Positions 1-8,141 of a DNA stretch of 64,000 bases are shown here, in pieces. The translations under genes and the position numbers were made by a program. The DNA is from JASGDN01 sp049841275 (lineage in GTDB: Bacteria; Chloroflexota; Chloroflexia; Thermomicrobiales; UBA6265): positions 1-64,000 of the forward strand of contig JASGDN010000086.1 in assembly GCA_049841275.1 (NCBI GenBank), written 5' to 3'. Within the stretch, counting starts at the first letter, position 1, and every line of letters starts with the position of its first letter. Below the pieces are notes generated by a model. It was not told the origin of the DNA, made no database searches, and saw nothing but the letters and a program-made list of their open reading frames with translations.

Positions 1-1347
1 CTCGGCGGCGCCGTTGGCCTGGGCGGACGCACCGCCGCCCAGGGAACGCCCGCGGCTTCTCCGGCCGCCTCACCTGCAGCGAACACGACCGATCCTGTCA
101 CGGCATCCGTTCCGCACCTCTTCACAAACGACACCTTCCAGTTCCAATCGTTGATCGTGCTCGGTTCGGTCTACGAACGCGCAGCCGATATCGGCGAGGT
201 CTTTGCGACCACGAGCCAGATCGAGGACGGCGACTACCAAGGGTGGCTGAATGCCTGGAAGGCCATCGGCGACCGTGTGGCTGCCATTGCGGACACAAGC
301 GCGAAGGGTGGGCATGCGGCCAGCGCGCGGGAGGCGTATCTCCGCGCCTCGAACTACTATGCCCAGGCCTGCTTCGTCGCCGAGGGGACCAATGATCCAG
401 CGCAGGGACCTGCCCTTTTCGAGCTGCATCGCAACGCGTGGGACAACTTCGTCTCCCGACTCGACGTCCCCGCCGAGCAGGTGACGATCCCCTACGAGGA
501 CACGACGCTCCCTGGCTATGCCTTCCGGGTTGACAATACCGGCGACAAGCGGCCCTGGGTGATCTTCAACAACGGGTCCGATGGTTCCATGACCGATATG
601 TGGGCCGAAGGCATCGGCGCGGCGTTGCGACGCGGCTACAATGCGCTCGCCTTCGACGGTCCCGGCCAGAACGCCGCGCTCTTTCGCCAGCATCTCTATT
701 TCCGGCCGGACTGGGAGAAGGTCATTACACCGGTAGTCAACTATCTGCTGACGCGGAGCGATGTCGATGCCGACCGGATCGCGATCTTCGGCGTCAGCCA
801 GGGAGGCTACTGGGTGCCACGCGCCCTCGCCTTCGAGCACCGGATCGCCGCCGCCATCGTCGATCCCGGCGTGATGAGCGTGCTCGCGGCCTGGACGGAA
901 CAAATCCCGCCGGATGCCTTGAAGGAACTCTTTTCCGCGCAAGGCGAGGAGCTGGAGGAGGTCAAGCGGGATTTCGACCGGGGCGTCGCACAAGGTGAGG
1001 TCGAGGACCCGGACTTGAAGTTCACCATCCGCTTCCGGTTACTGCCCTTCGGCACCGACTCCTTCGCAGAAGGACTGCTGAAGGCCCGCGCCTACGTCCT
1101 GGACGATGCGACCGTCGCCCAGATCGCCTGCCCCGTCATCGTTTCCAATCCCGAGGGCGAAACCTTCTACCACGATCAGCAGCAAGCGTTCTACGACGCG
1201 CTGACCTCGGACAAGACGCTGGTGCATTTCACGGCAGCAGAGGGCGCCGACCTCCACTGCGAGCCGAAGGCAAACGGTCTGCGCGCCCAACGCTTCTTCG
1301 ACTGGCTGGATGACACCTTCTCCTACAACGGCGGCTCCGGGCGTTGA
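1..1347 (+). CDS. secreted alpha/beta hydrolase (5' partial)
   Basis: The reading frame is open from base 1, so the gene begins outside the window. The first ~50 visible residues are an Ala/Pro/Thr/Ser-rich linker, as expected after a signal peptide. The rest fits an alpha/beta hydrolase: a strand and oxyanion region (WVIFNNGSDGS), then the nucleophile elbow FGVSQGGYW with its Ser codon at about 795-797, and a late Asp-Leu-His (DLHCEP) that could supply the catalytic histidine. It resembles the prolyl-oligopeptidase/FrsA-like serine hydrolases; the substrate cannot be told. A TTG at 151 could be read as a start, but the coding-like frame continues upstream, so I treat it as internal. No terminator hairpin is evident after the stop. 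Confidence 0.8.
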   Translation, partial: LGGAVGLGGRTAAQGTPAASPAASPAANTTDPVTASVPHLFTNDTFQFQSLIVLGSVYERAADIGEVFATTSQIEDGDYQGWLNAWKAIGDRVAAIADTSAKGGHAASAREAYLRASNYYAQACFVAEGTNDPAQGPALFELHRNAWDNFVSRLDVPAEQVTIPYEDTTLPGYAFRVDNTGDKRPWVIFNNGSDGSMTDMWAEGIGAALRRGYNALAFDGPGQNAALFRQHLYFRPDWEKVITPVVNYLLTRSDVDADRIAIFGVSQGGYWVPRALAFEHRIAAAIVDPGVMSVLAAWTEQIPPDALKELFSAQGEELEEVKRDFDRGVAQGEVEDPDLKFTIRFRLLPFGTDSFAEGLLKARAYVLDDATVAQIACPVIVSNPEGETFYHDQQQAFYDALTSDKTLVHFTAAEGADLHCEPKANGLRAQRFFDWLDDTFSYNGGSGR

Positions 1348-2124
1348 CGTTCGCACAGCAGTGTCGCGTCCGGGGCATCGCTGTACCGAGTAACCCCGGT
1401 TGCGGACGCGGCCATTCCCGGACAGGACCTTGGCGAGATTTCACGATTCGTTCAGGCAGGGCACCTTCCCGAACCCTGCTTCATCTGGTATAGTGAAAAG
1501 CGTCACGAGGGAATCCCCCTGACGTATTCCTCCTGGATGTCAATCGTCGACCGCTTTCGCCTCCCCGATTCACCACGTCGGGCGGCTCACGAAATGTCGG
1601 CCATCCCCAGTCCAAGCACAGACTTCCGGCGATGATCGCCACTCCAGCCGTTACGGCTGCATGAACCGGTGGGCCGTTCCACCGCGAGCAAGTCTGTCCA
1701 CGTTACTGGACCGCAGGTGAGAATGGGTTGCGGCGAGCGGACCGCAAAGAGCTCGAGCGTGGTTGCGCGTCTGGTAGACCACCGAGGCTCTTGAATCGCA
1801 CGGGATTCGTGTGACGAGCAGTGTGGCTGTCGAACGCGCGTTGTGCGCCAGCTTTCATGTCTTTCCCGGCTCGGTCGAGCACGGAATTCCGACACCACAC
1901 AGCACAGGAAATGATCCACGCACCGGACCGTCCGTAGTCCGGGGATGCGGGATTGCTTGCGCGTGTCCATTCCGGCACGATCCGATTTCGGGAGACCGTT
2001 TCATATGCCTTCGTTCCTTCGTTCCCTTACCCAGCCTGGACGTTCCTTCGGACCGTTCCTCTCCTCGGACCTTCCGGGTGGCGGAGCGGCGCTTCTCGAG
2101 CGCCCAGGCACCGTCGAGGAGACC
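1348..2124 (+). other. long non-coding stretch, probable leader of the DEAD-box gene
   Basis: About 780 bases with no credible gene. A -10-like TATAGT lies at 1489-1494 without a convincing -35. The last ~130 bases are pyrimidine-rich with recurring GTTCCTTCG-type words. An open frame runs upstream from the helicase to 1945, but it encodes no helicase-like sequence, and an SD (GAGGAG at 2116-2121) precedes the ATG at 2125. Long 5' leaders are common on RNA-helicase genes in other bacteria; that this is one is inference. Confidence 0.4.
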
Positions 2125-4119
2125 ATGACCGACCCCACGTCCATCACTACCGCGACAATCGACCCAGCCGTCACACCGGAATCCACCGATGCCGATGAGT
2201 CCACCGGCATCACCTTCGCCGACCTCGGCCTCAACGGTGCCCTGCTGGAAAGCGTCGAGGCCGTCGGTTACACCAAGCCCTCGCCGATCCAGGAGCGCAC
2301 CATCCCGGTCCTGCTCGCGGGTGGCGATGTCATCGCCCAGGCGCAGACCGGCTCCGGCAAGACGGCCGCCTTCGGCCTGCCCATCATCGAGACCATCGAC
2401 CGCAAGGCGCGCGGCGTGCAGGCCCTCGTGCTCTGCCCGACGCGTGAACTCGCGATCCAGGTCTCCGAGGCGCTGGAAGGCTACGGCAAGCACAAGCGCG
2501 TCGAGACGCTCGCCATCTATGGTGGCCAGCCGTACGAGCGCCAGATCCGCGGCCTGCAGCGCGGCGTCCAGATCGTGGTCGGCACGCCGGGCCGCGTCAT
2601 GGACCACATGCGCCGCGGCACGCTCAGCCTCGAGCACCTGAAGTTCTTCGTCCTCGACGAGGCCGATGAGATGCTCGACATGGGCTTCGTGGACGACATC
2701 GAGTGGGTACTCCAGCATGTGCCGGAAGAGCGGCAGACTGCCCTCTTCTCGGCCACGATGCCGCCGCGCATCGCCGAGTTGGCCAACAACTACATGCATG
2801 ACGCCCAGCGCATCTCCGTCCGCGGCAAGCAGATGACCGTCGCCGAGATCCGCCAGACGTCCTACGAGATCCCGCGCGGCCGCAAGCTGGACGCGCTCGC
2901 CCGCATCCTCGAGGCGGAGACCCCGAGCTCGGCGATCATCTTCTGCCGCACCAAGCACGGCGTCGATGAGCTGGGCGAGGGCCTCATGCAGCGGGGCTTC
3001 GCGGTGGAGACCCTCCACGGCGATCTCTCACAATCCCAGCGCGACCGGGTGATGAAGCGGTTCCGCGCTGGCCAGGCCGACATCCTCATCGCAACGGATG
3101 TGGCCGCCCGCGGCCTCGACATCCCCGATGTCAGCCACGTCATCAACTACGACCTGCCGGAAAGTCCGGAGACCTACGTCCACCGGATCGGCCGCACCGG
3201 CCGCGCCGGCAAGTCGGGCGAGGCCATCAGCCTTGTCGGGCCGCGCGATTTCCGCTGGATTCGCCAGCTAGAGCGCATCACCAAGGCGACGGTCGAGCCG
3301 CGCCGCCTGCCAACGGCCGCCGATGTCAACAAGCGCCGTCGCGAGGTCCTCAAGAACCTCGTGAGCAAGGAAGTCGAGAACGAGTCGGACTATGAGGGCT
3401 ACACCGATACGGTGACCCAGCTCTTCGAGCAGTTCGACCCGCAGAACGTGGCCGCTGCCCTCCTGAAGCTCTACGCCGAGGAGACAGGCCGCAGCACGAC
3501 GGAGCTCTCTTCGAGCGACGACTTCGCCACCTACGAAACGCGCGAGCGGTCCACTGGCGAACGGCCGGATCGCCGCCCGGTCCAGGGCGCTGCCGAGGGC
3601 ATGACCCGGCTCTTCATCAACATCGGCCGCACCCTCCGCGTCCGCCCGCAGGACATCGTCGGCGCCATTGCCAACGAAGTCGGCGTGCCGGGCCGTGCAA
3701 TTGGCGCGATCGACATCCACGACACCTACACGTTCGTCGATGTCCCCGCCGATACCGCCGAGCGCGTGATCGAGGTCCTGAACTCGTCCTCGATCAAGGG
3801 CCGCCCGGTCAACGTCGAGATCGCCTCCGATCCCGGCAGCCGCGGTCCGCGCCCAGCTGGCAACTTCGACCGAGGTCCGCGCCGCGAAGGCGGGTACCGA
3901 AGCGGTGGCAGCGGCTATCGCGGCGGTGCGACGTCCGGCGGCTATCGTGGTGGTGGGTACGATCGTGGCCCGCGTCGCGATGACCGCGGCGGTGCGACGT
4001 CCGGCGGCTATCGTGGTGGTGGGTACGATCGTGGCCCGCGTCGCGATGACCGCGGCGGTGCCGGTGGATACCACAGTGGTGGGTATGATCGGGGTCCGCG
4101 CCGCGACTACAACTCGTAG
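2125..4119 (+). CDS. DEAD-box ATP-dependent RNA helicase, DbpA/CsdA type
   Basis: A 664-residue RNA helicase acting on structured RNA, probably in ribosome assembly or RNA decay. The motifs appear in order: Q motif (GYTKPSPIQ), AQTGSGKT, PTRELA, GTPGR, DEAD, SAT, and HRIGRTGR in the second RecA domain. Around residues 490-570 lies a DbpA-like RNA-binding domain (TRLFINIGRTLRVRP ... GRPVNVEIA). The last ~90 residues are an RG/GY/RR tail built from repeats. Start chosen at ATG 2125, with GAGGAG just upstream; the frame is open to 1945 but that part is unlike the family. The tail has a perfect 66-bp tandem duplication, listed separately. The gene stands alone. Confidence 0.93.
   Translation: MTDPTSITTATIDPAVTPESTDADESTGITFADLGLNGALLESVEAVGYTKPSPIQERTIPVLLAGGDVIAQAQTGSGKTAAFGLPIIETIDRKARGVQALVLCPTRELAIQVSEALEGYGKHKRVETLAIYGGQPYERQIRGLQRGVQIVVGTPGRVMDHMRRGTLSLEHLKFFVLDEADEMLDMGFVDDIEWVLQHVPEERQTALFSATMPPRIAELANNYMHDAQRISVRGKQMTVAEIRQTSYEIPRGRKLDALARILEAETPSSAIIFCRTKHGVDELGEGLMQRGFAVETLHGDLSQSQRDRVMKRFRAGQADILIATDVAARGLDIPDVSHVINYDLPESPETYVHRIGRTGRAGKSGEAISLVGPRDFRWIRQLERITKATVEPRRLPTAADVNKRRREVLKNLVSKEVENESDYEGYTDTVTQLFEQFDPQNVAAALLKLYAEETGRSTTELSSSDDFATYETRERSTGERPDRRPVQGAAEGMTRLFINIGRTLRVRPQDIVGAIANEVGVPGRAIGAIDIHDTYTFVDVPADTAERVIEVLNSSSIKGRPVNVEIASDPGSRGPRPAGNFDRGPRREGGYRSGGSGYRGGATSGGYRGGGYDRGPRRDDRGGATSGGYRGGGYDRGPRRDDRGGAGGYHSGGYDRGPRRDYNS
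3922..4053 (+). repeat. perfect 66-bp tandem duplication in the helicase tail
   Basis: Bases 3922-3987 and 3988-4053 are identical 66-bp units, each encoding 22 residues of the form GGATSGGYRGGGYDRG followed by PRRDDR. A diverged third unit follows (about 4054-4107). The repeat keeps frame, so copy number can change the length of the RG-rich RNA-binding tail without breaking the gene. Confidence 0.95.
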
Positions 4120-4140
4120 CAGCATCGCGTCCGACGCGAT

Positions 4141-4266
4141 ATGCGACGCATCACGCATCTGACCCATGGAGCAACAGTGGCCGCAGTAGTGGGCCGACAC
4201 GAGGTTGGCCCCTGCAAACGACCGGCTCCGGCAATTCCGTGGCTCGGATCGGATATAGCCGAATGA
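4141..4266 (+). pseudogene. 5'-end remnant copy of the downstream YdjM-like gene
   Basis: An ATG at 4141 begins MRRITHLTHGATVAAVVG, nearly matching MRRVTHLTLGAAVALPIV at the start of the gene at 4263. The two stretches also align at DNA level for about 45 bases. After ~18 codons the similarity ends and the frame runs into a TGA at 4264-4266, overlapping the next start. It is best read as a truncated duplicate. It could still be translated as a 41-residue peptide, but nothing suggests a function. Confidence 0.6.
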
Positions 4267-4799
4267 GACGCGTCACGCACCTGACGCTTGGAGCGGCGGT
4301 GGCCTTGCCCATCGTCGCTTCGGCGTCTCCGTCGATCGCCGTTGGAATCGGCTGCTGCTGGTTCGGCGTGGCCGGAGGCGGCTTCCCGGACTGGTTCGAC
4401 CTCCGCAGCGACCTGCGACGGCCGCTACGCCTCCAGCATCGCGGCGCATCCCACGGACTGCCGGTCGCACTGGGCGTGACGGCGCTCCTCTACCTCGTCC
4501 TCCACCTCCTGGGATCGTCCATATTCGCAACGGAGTCGGTGACGCTCGTCCCGTCAGACACGACCGCGCGACTGTGGAGCATCTGCTTCCTAGCGGGGAT
4601 CGTGAGCCATCTCGCAAGCGACGCCTGCACGAAGGGTGGCATCCGCCCCTTGCTGCCATTCTCGCAATGGAAGGTCTGGCTGCTGCCGAAGCCACTGCGC
4701 AGCCGCCACGACGGCTGGCTGGATCGCCTCATCTTCCTCGGTGCCCTCGCGGTCATCGGCCTGACGACCGTCGCCCTGCTCGCGAATCGCCTCGGGTGA
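4263..4799 (+). CDS. YdjM/DUF457-type membrane-bound metal-dependent hydrolase
   Basis: A 178-residue inner-membrane protein. The N-terminal MRRVTHLTLGAAVA, the GGGFPDWFD segment, the HRGASHG motif and the later ...HLASDACTKGG histidine/aspartate pair are the conserved metal-binding landmarks of the LexA-regulated YdjM/DUF457 family. Hydrophobic segments lie near residues 10-40, 75-90, 105-120 and 155-175. The ATG at 4263 is preferred over a GTG at 4239 because the family starts exactly at MRRxTHL. Substrate unknown. The 4141-4266 fragment immediately upstream is a partial duplicate of its beginning. Confidence 0.8.
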   Translation: MRRVTHLTLGAAVALPIVASASPSIAVGIGCCWFGVAGGGFPDWFDLRSDLRRPLRLQHRGASHGLPVALGVTALLYLVLHLLGSSIFATESVTLVPSDTTARLWSICFLAGIVSHLASDACTKGGIRPLLPFSQWKVWLLPKPLRSRHDGWLDRLIFLGALAVIGLTTVALLANRLG

Positions 4800-4869
4800 C
4801 GTCATGCGCAGGCACTGCCCGACTCAATACGCGAGCACCAATTCCGTAGGCGCCGCGCTCGCCGGACAG

Positions 4870-5562
4870 CTATTCCCCGGCGAGCGCGGCGCGAATCTCG
4901 CCCATCGACCGGCGCTGCGAACCATCCTCGGCGAAATTCTCCGGGGCGAGCCATGCCGTGAAGACGGCGCGGTTCGCCAGCCACTCGTCATCGAGCAAGG
5001 CGAACCACGCGGTGTCGCGGTTGCGCCCCTTCACGATCAAGTGCTTGCGAAAAATGCCCTCCGACGTGAACCCGAACCGCACCGCCGCCCGCTTCGAGCG
5101 GAGGTTCACGTTGTCGCACTTCCACTCCAACCGCCGGTACCCGAGCTCGTCGAAGGTCCGCTGCATGAGCAGGAAGATCGCCTCCGTGGCGATGATGGAG
5201 CGCTGGATGGCGGGAGCGAACCAGATGTGTCCCATCTCCATCACCCCGTTCGCCGCATCGACCCGCATGAACGAGCACATCCCCTCCGCACGTCCGGTCG
5301 CCAGGTCAACGATCGCGAAGAACATTGGATCCACAGACGCTTCCCGCTCGGCAAGCCAGGCAAGAAAGGCGTTCTTGTCGGCGAAAGGACCGTACGGCAA
5401 CCACGTCCAGAGATTCGGGTCGTCACCAGCCGACGCCGCATCCCAGAGCGTATCGCCGTGGGTCTCCACGGCGACCGATTCCAGACGCACCCGCACGCCG
5501 GTCATCGGCGTACGCGGTGGAAACGGGCGTCCGCTCCAATCGTTCAGATCTTCGTGCATCAT
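4870..5562 (-). CDS. GNAT-family acetyltransferase, RimJ/RimL-like
   Basis: A 230-residue N-acetyltransferase. It shows the RimJ/RimL pattern: an N-terminal MTGVRVRLESV strand, a FFAIVDLATGRAEGMCSF beta hairpin, the beta-4 strand GHIWFAPAIQRS leading into the acetyl-CoA loop, and a C-terminal EWKCDNVNLRSKRAAVRFGF ending in EGIFRKHLIVKGR. The substrate may be a protein N-terminus or a small amine. Two adjacent ATGs (5562, 5559) are possible starts; the longer open frame to 5640 carries non-family residues. It converges with the 4263-4799 gene and lies downstream of another GNAT gene, separated by 112 bases. Confidence 0.82.
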   Translation of the reverse strand: MMHEDLNDWSGRPFPPRTPMTGVRVRLESVAVETHGDTLWDAASAGDDPNLWTWLPYGPFADKNAFLAWLAEREASVDPMFFAIVDLATGRAEGMCSFMRVDAANGVMEMGHIWFAPAIQRSIIATEAIFLLMQRTFDELGYRRLEWKCDNVNLRSKRAAVRFGFTSEGIFRKHLIVKGRNRDTAWFALLDDEWLANRAVFTAWLAPENFAEDGSQRRSMGEIRAALAGE

Positions 5563-5674
5563 TCCCACAGGCTCCCAACCAGCAACGAGCAGGAGAAACA
5601 CAGCGGGATGAAGGCCGCAGAAGCATGTTGCCCACCACACCCTCGTTTCTCTTTCCTCTCGTCTCTTTTCTCGA

Positions 5675-6142
5675 CTACAGCTTCACGGTGTAACGAACGA
5701 ATCCGTCCGCCGGACCGTACGAGTCGTAGAGGATGCGGGCAGTGGCGTTGTTCTCCTTCGTCACCCAGTAGACACGCGCCCAGCCCGATTCCCGGCCACG
5801 CGCGATGAGTGCATCGATCAAGGCGCGCCCAGCGCCCTTCCCCCGCGCCGCCGGCGAAACATAGAGATCGTTCAACAGGCAGAACGGCATTGTCCCCCAG
5901 GTGCTGGGATGGAGGATGTAATTCGCGATGCCGACGATTGCGCCATCCGTATCCTCCGCGACGAGACCGCCGAAGGCCGGATCGTCGCCCGCAACGCGCT
6001 CCCAGGTAAGATCGGTCGTCTCCTGGGAAAGCGTCGCCTCGTAGAAACTGAGATAGCCGGCCCACAGATGCCTCCACGCAGCTTCGTCCGCACGCATCAG
6101 GTCGCGGATCCTCACCGCACCCACCTCCGGACCACGCATCAC
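5675..6142 (-). CDS. GNAT-family N-acetyltransferase
   Basis: A compact 155-residue GNAT. The core is clear: VRIRDLMRADEAAW at the N-terminus, beta-4 LNDLYVSPAARGKGAGRALI with the acetyl-CoA-binding R-G-K-G-A-G loop, then VYWVTKENNATARILYDSYG, the usual motif B with Asn and Tyr. The substrate is not inferable. Its ATG overlaps the TGA of the 612-residue gene upstream (TGATG), so the two are probably translationally coupled, which makes the acetyltransferase a candidate partner of that large protein. Confidence 0.88.
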   Translation of the reverse strand: MMRGPEVGAVRIRDLMRADEAAWRHLWAGYLSFYEATLSQETTDLTWERVAGDDPAFGGLVAEDTDGAIVGIANYILHPSTWGTMPFCLLNDLYVSPAARGKGAGRALIDALIARGRESGWARVYWVTKENNATARILYDSYGPADGFVRYTVKL

Positions 6143-7977
6143 GCCACCTTCCTGTCTGCCGGAACCACCGGCTGCTCCGTCCCCAATCGCTCGGCCTCCA
6201 GCTGGAAGATGCGTCGCATGATCGCGATCGTGGAGGCGTAGGTCGAGTCCATGCCGTAGAACGACATCCCCCGCGCTCCCAGCGTATGCGCCCGCGTATA
6301 CGGCGTGTCCGAGGCGTAGTGGATGATGCCAAGGTCGAGATGCTGGGCAAGCGGCGCAAGGTTGATCGCCTGGTTCGAGGGATGCCGTTCGAGAAAGACA
6401 TCCTCGTAGATCGCGCTGAGATACGGTCCGGCCTCCATCTCCACCACGGTGTAGTTCTCGCGGTAGTAGAAGTCGAGATAGCCCTGATTCTGGAGGAAGG
6501 TACCGCGCACCGTCACGGCCCGTTGGTTGTCCAGTGCCGCTCCGAATTCCAGGAACGGCGCCACATCCTCATACCCGAACGTATTGTCGAACCAGTAGGT
6601 ATTCCCGGAATGCTCGTCGTAGACAACATTCGACATCATGATGTCGCCAATCCGCCCATTCAGTGTCGCGGCCTTGCCCAGGATGTAGATGCCCTTCAGC
6701 GTGTCCGTCGCAACGCCCACCTGCGACATGATGTGATACGCAGCCATGCCGAGCGGATAGTTGATGTTGATGACGATCGCATCGGATTCGGTCGGATCGA
6801 ACCCCTGCAGGCGCGAATCGAACCACTCCGGCTTCAGCTTGCTCAGCTCGATGATCTGGATGCCGACATCCACCGCGCCACCCGGCTCGATATGGGAGAT
6901 CCCAAGCGCCCGCTCCTCCTCCGCGCGTTCGGCGCGGATCGCGTCCTTGCCCGTTCCATGGAAATACGGCCGTGCGGCAAAATAGAGCAGGTTCTCCCAC
7001 GATCCCCGCGCATGCTCGCGCTGCATCTTGCGCATTTCAGGCAACAGTTCCGGATGCTCCGTCTCCTCGATGAAGTCGATCAGTTCCCGTTGCCGCCGGT
7101 TCGCGACGCCGGACAGGGTATTCACGATGCTGTGCGTATTCGACGAGACGAAATACACCGGGCGATCGAGCAGGTTTCGCTCGGCCAGAACGGACGACGC
7201 ATGCCGCCACCACGACCGCGTGGAACGCCCGAATCCGAGATACGTTCCACCGAGCATGCGGAGATCGAGCCGCTTGCGGTCCCGCGCGACAAGGGCAAGG
7301 TTCGTCCAGAACGCATCACCCCAGACCCCGGCCAGCCGTCCCCAATCGGCTTCGTCCAGCAGCAGTGCCTCGCGAATCTGCGTCACCTGCTCCGTCGTCG
7401 GGATCTCGCCATCCCCCGCCGCGAAGGTCCAGGCGCGCGCCTCGTCGTCGTGGTCGAACAGACGGCTCATCTTGTTCCACTCGAACTGATAGGCCACCAG
7501 CGAGGGGATAAGATCGTCCAGGTCGGATGTCGAAGCAAAGTAGGCGGCGAGGTTCTGTCCGCCGTCCCAGTACCAGCGACGGCGGCGGCCGGGAGCCGAC
7601 TGCGGAGACCAGTCCGCAACATCGTCATAGCCGCCGAGCACGAACGCCCGGTGCGTCTGCCCGAGAATGATGTGCTTCACGAAGACGATGCAGGCGGGGA
7701 TGCGCTGGGCAGAATAGAGGAAGGCGTTGAGATCCGATTCCGTCTCCTCGGCCCCCGCATGCAGCGACGAACCGGAGGTGAGGTGCGCCGGCTCCAGCGA
7801 AGAGACGGCAATCGCGCCAGAACTCTGGAGCAGTGTCATGTAGGTGCGAACGTAGAGTTCCACCTCCCGCTTGCCGGTCAGGGGTTCGCCGTCACGCCCC
7901 GGATTGGCGTCAAATCCGCCGCCACTTGCCCGTGCCGGTCCGGGCAGGCGGCCACCCGTATTGCCCATTTGCGTCAT
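6139..7977 (-). CDS. large protein with nucleoside-phosphorylase-like C-terminal region
   Basis: A 612-residue soluble protein that I cannot assign to a named family. Residues ~395-590 carry the landmarks of the purine nucleoside phosphorylase/AMP nucleosidase fold: a strand and helix around INYPLGMAAYHIM (405-417), a GTAGG-like segment IYILGKAATLNGRIGD (430-445) followed by VVYDEHSG, and the ribose-binding VVEMEAG motif (511-517). The N-terminal ~380 residues (RRRRWYWDGGQNLAAYF, YFVSSNTHSIVNTLSG and others) match nothing I recognise. Start ATG 7977 has GAAAGGATG upstream. It is coupled by a TGATG overlap to a GNAT gene. The fold call is inference from motifs; a nucleotide or nucleoside substrate is plausible. 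Confidence 0.6.
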   Translation of the reverse strand: MTQMGNTGGRLPGPARASGGGFDANPGRDGEPLTGKREVELYVRTYMTLLQSSGAIAVSSLEPAHLTSGSSLHAGAEETESDLNAFLYSAQRIPACIVFVKHIILGQTHRAFVLGGYDDVADWSPQSAPGRRRRWYWDGGQNLAAYFASTSDLDDLIPSLVAYQFEWNKMSRLFDHDDEARAWTFAAGDGEIPTTEQVTQIREALLLDEADWGRLAGVWGDAFWTNLALVARDRKRLDLRMLGGTYLGFGRSTRSWWRHASSVLAERNLLDRPVYFVSSNTHSIVNTLSGVANRRQRELIDFIEETEHPELLPEMRKMQREHARGSWENLLYFAARPYFHGTGKDAIRAERAEEERALGISHIEPGGAVDVGIQIIELSKLKPEWFDSRLQGFDPTESDAIVININYPLGMAAYHIMSQVGVATDTLKGIYILGKAATLNGRIGDIMMSNVVYDEHSGNTYWFDNTFGYEDVAPFLEFGAALDNQRAVTVRGTFLQNQGYLDFYYRENYTVVEMEAGPYLSAIYEDVFLERHPSNQAINLAPLAQHLDLGIIHYASDTPYTRAHTLGARGMSFYGMDSTYASTIAIMRRIFQLEAERLGTEQPVVPADRKVA

Positions 7978-8141
7978 GCCTGCATCCTTTCAACCGGCGC
8001 CTCTCGCCGGGTGGTGTCTCCGTCATACGTTGCTCCCGTATGTACCACACCGCAGCCATCCCTGTGTTAGTCCACGGTCAACATGTGAAAGCCGATCCAG
8101 CCACGGCGATGAAGCACGAGCAATGCGGCCTATACTGGGCC

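Noticed and set aside
1945..2124. N-terminal extension of the DEAD-box helicase
   Set aside because: The frame is open but the residues are unlike the family, and an SD-preceded ATG at 2125 fits better.
6286..8070. 594-residue open frame on the plus strand
   Set aside because: It is the antisense shadow of the 612-residue minus-strand gene, Arg/His-rich, with no family-like sequence.
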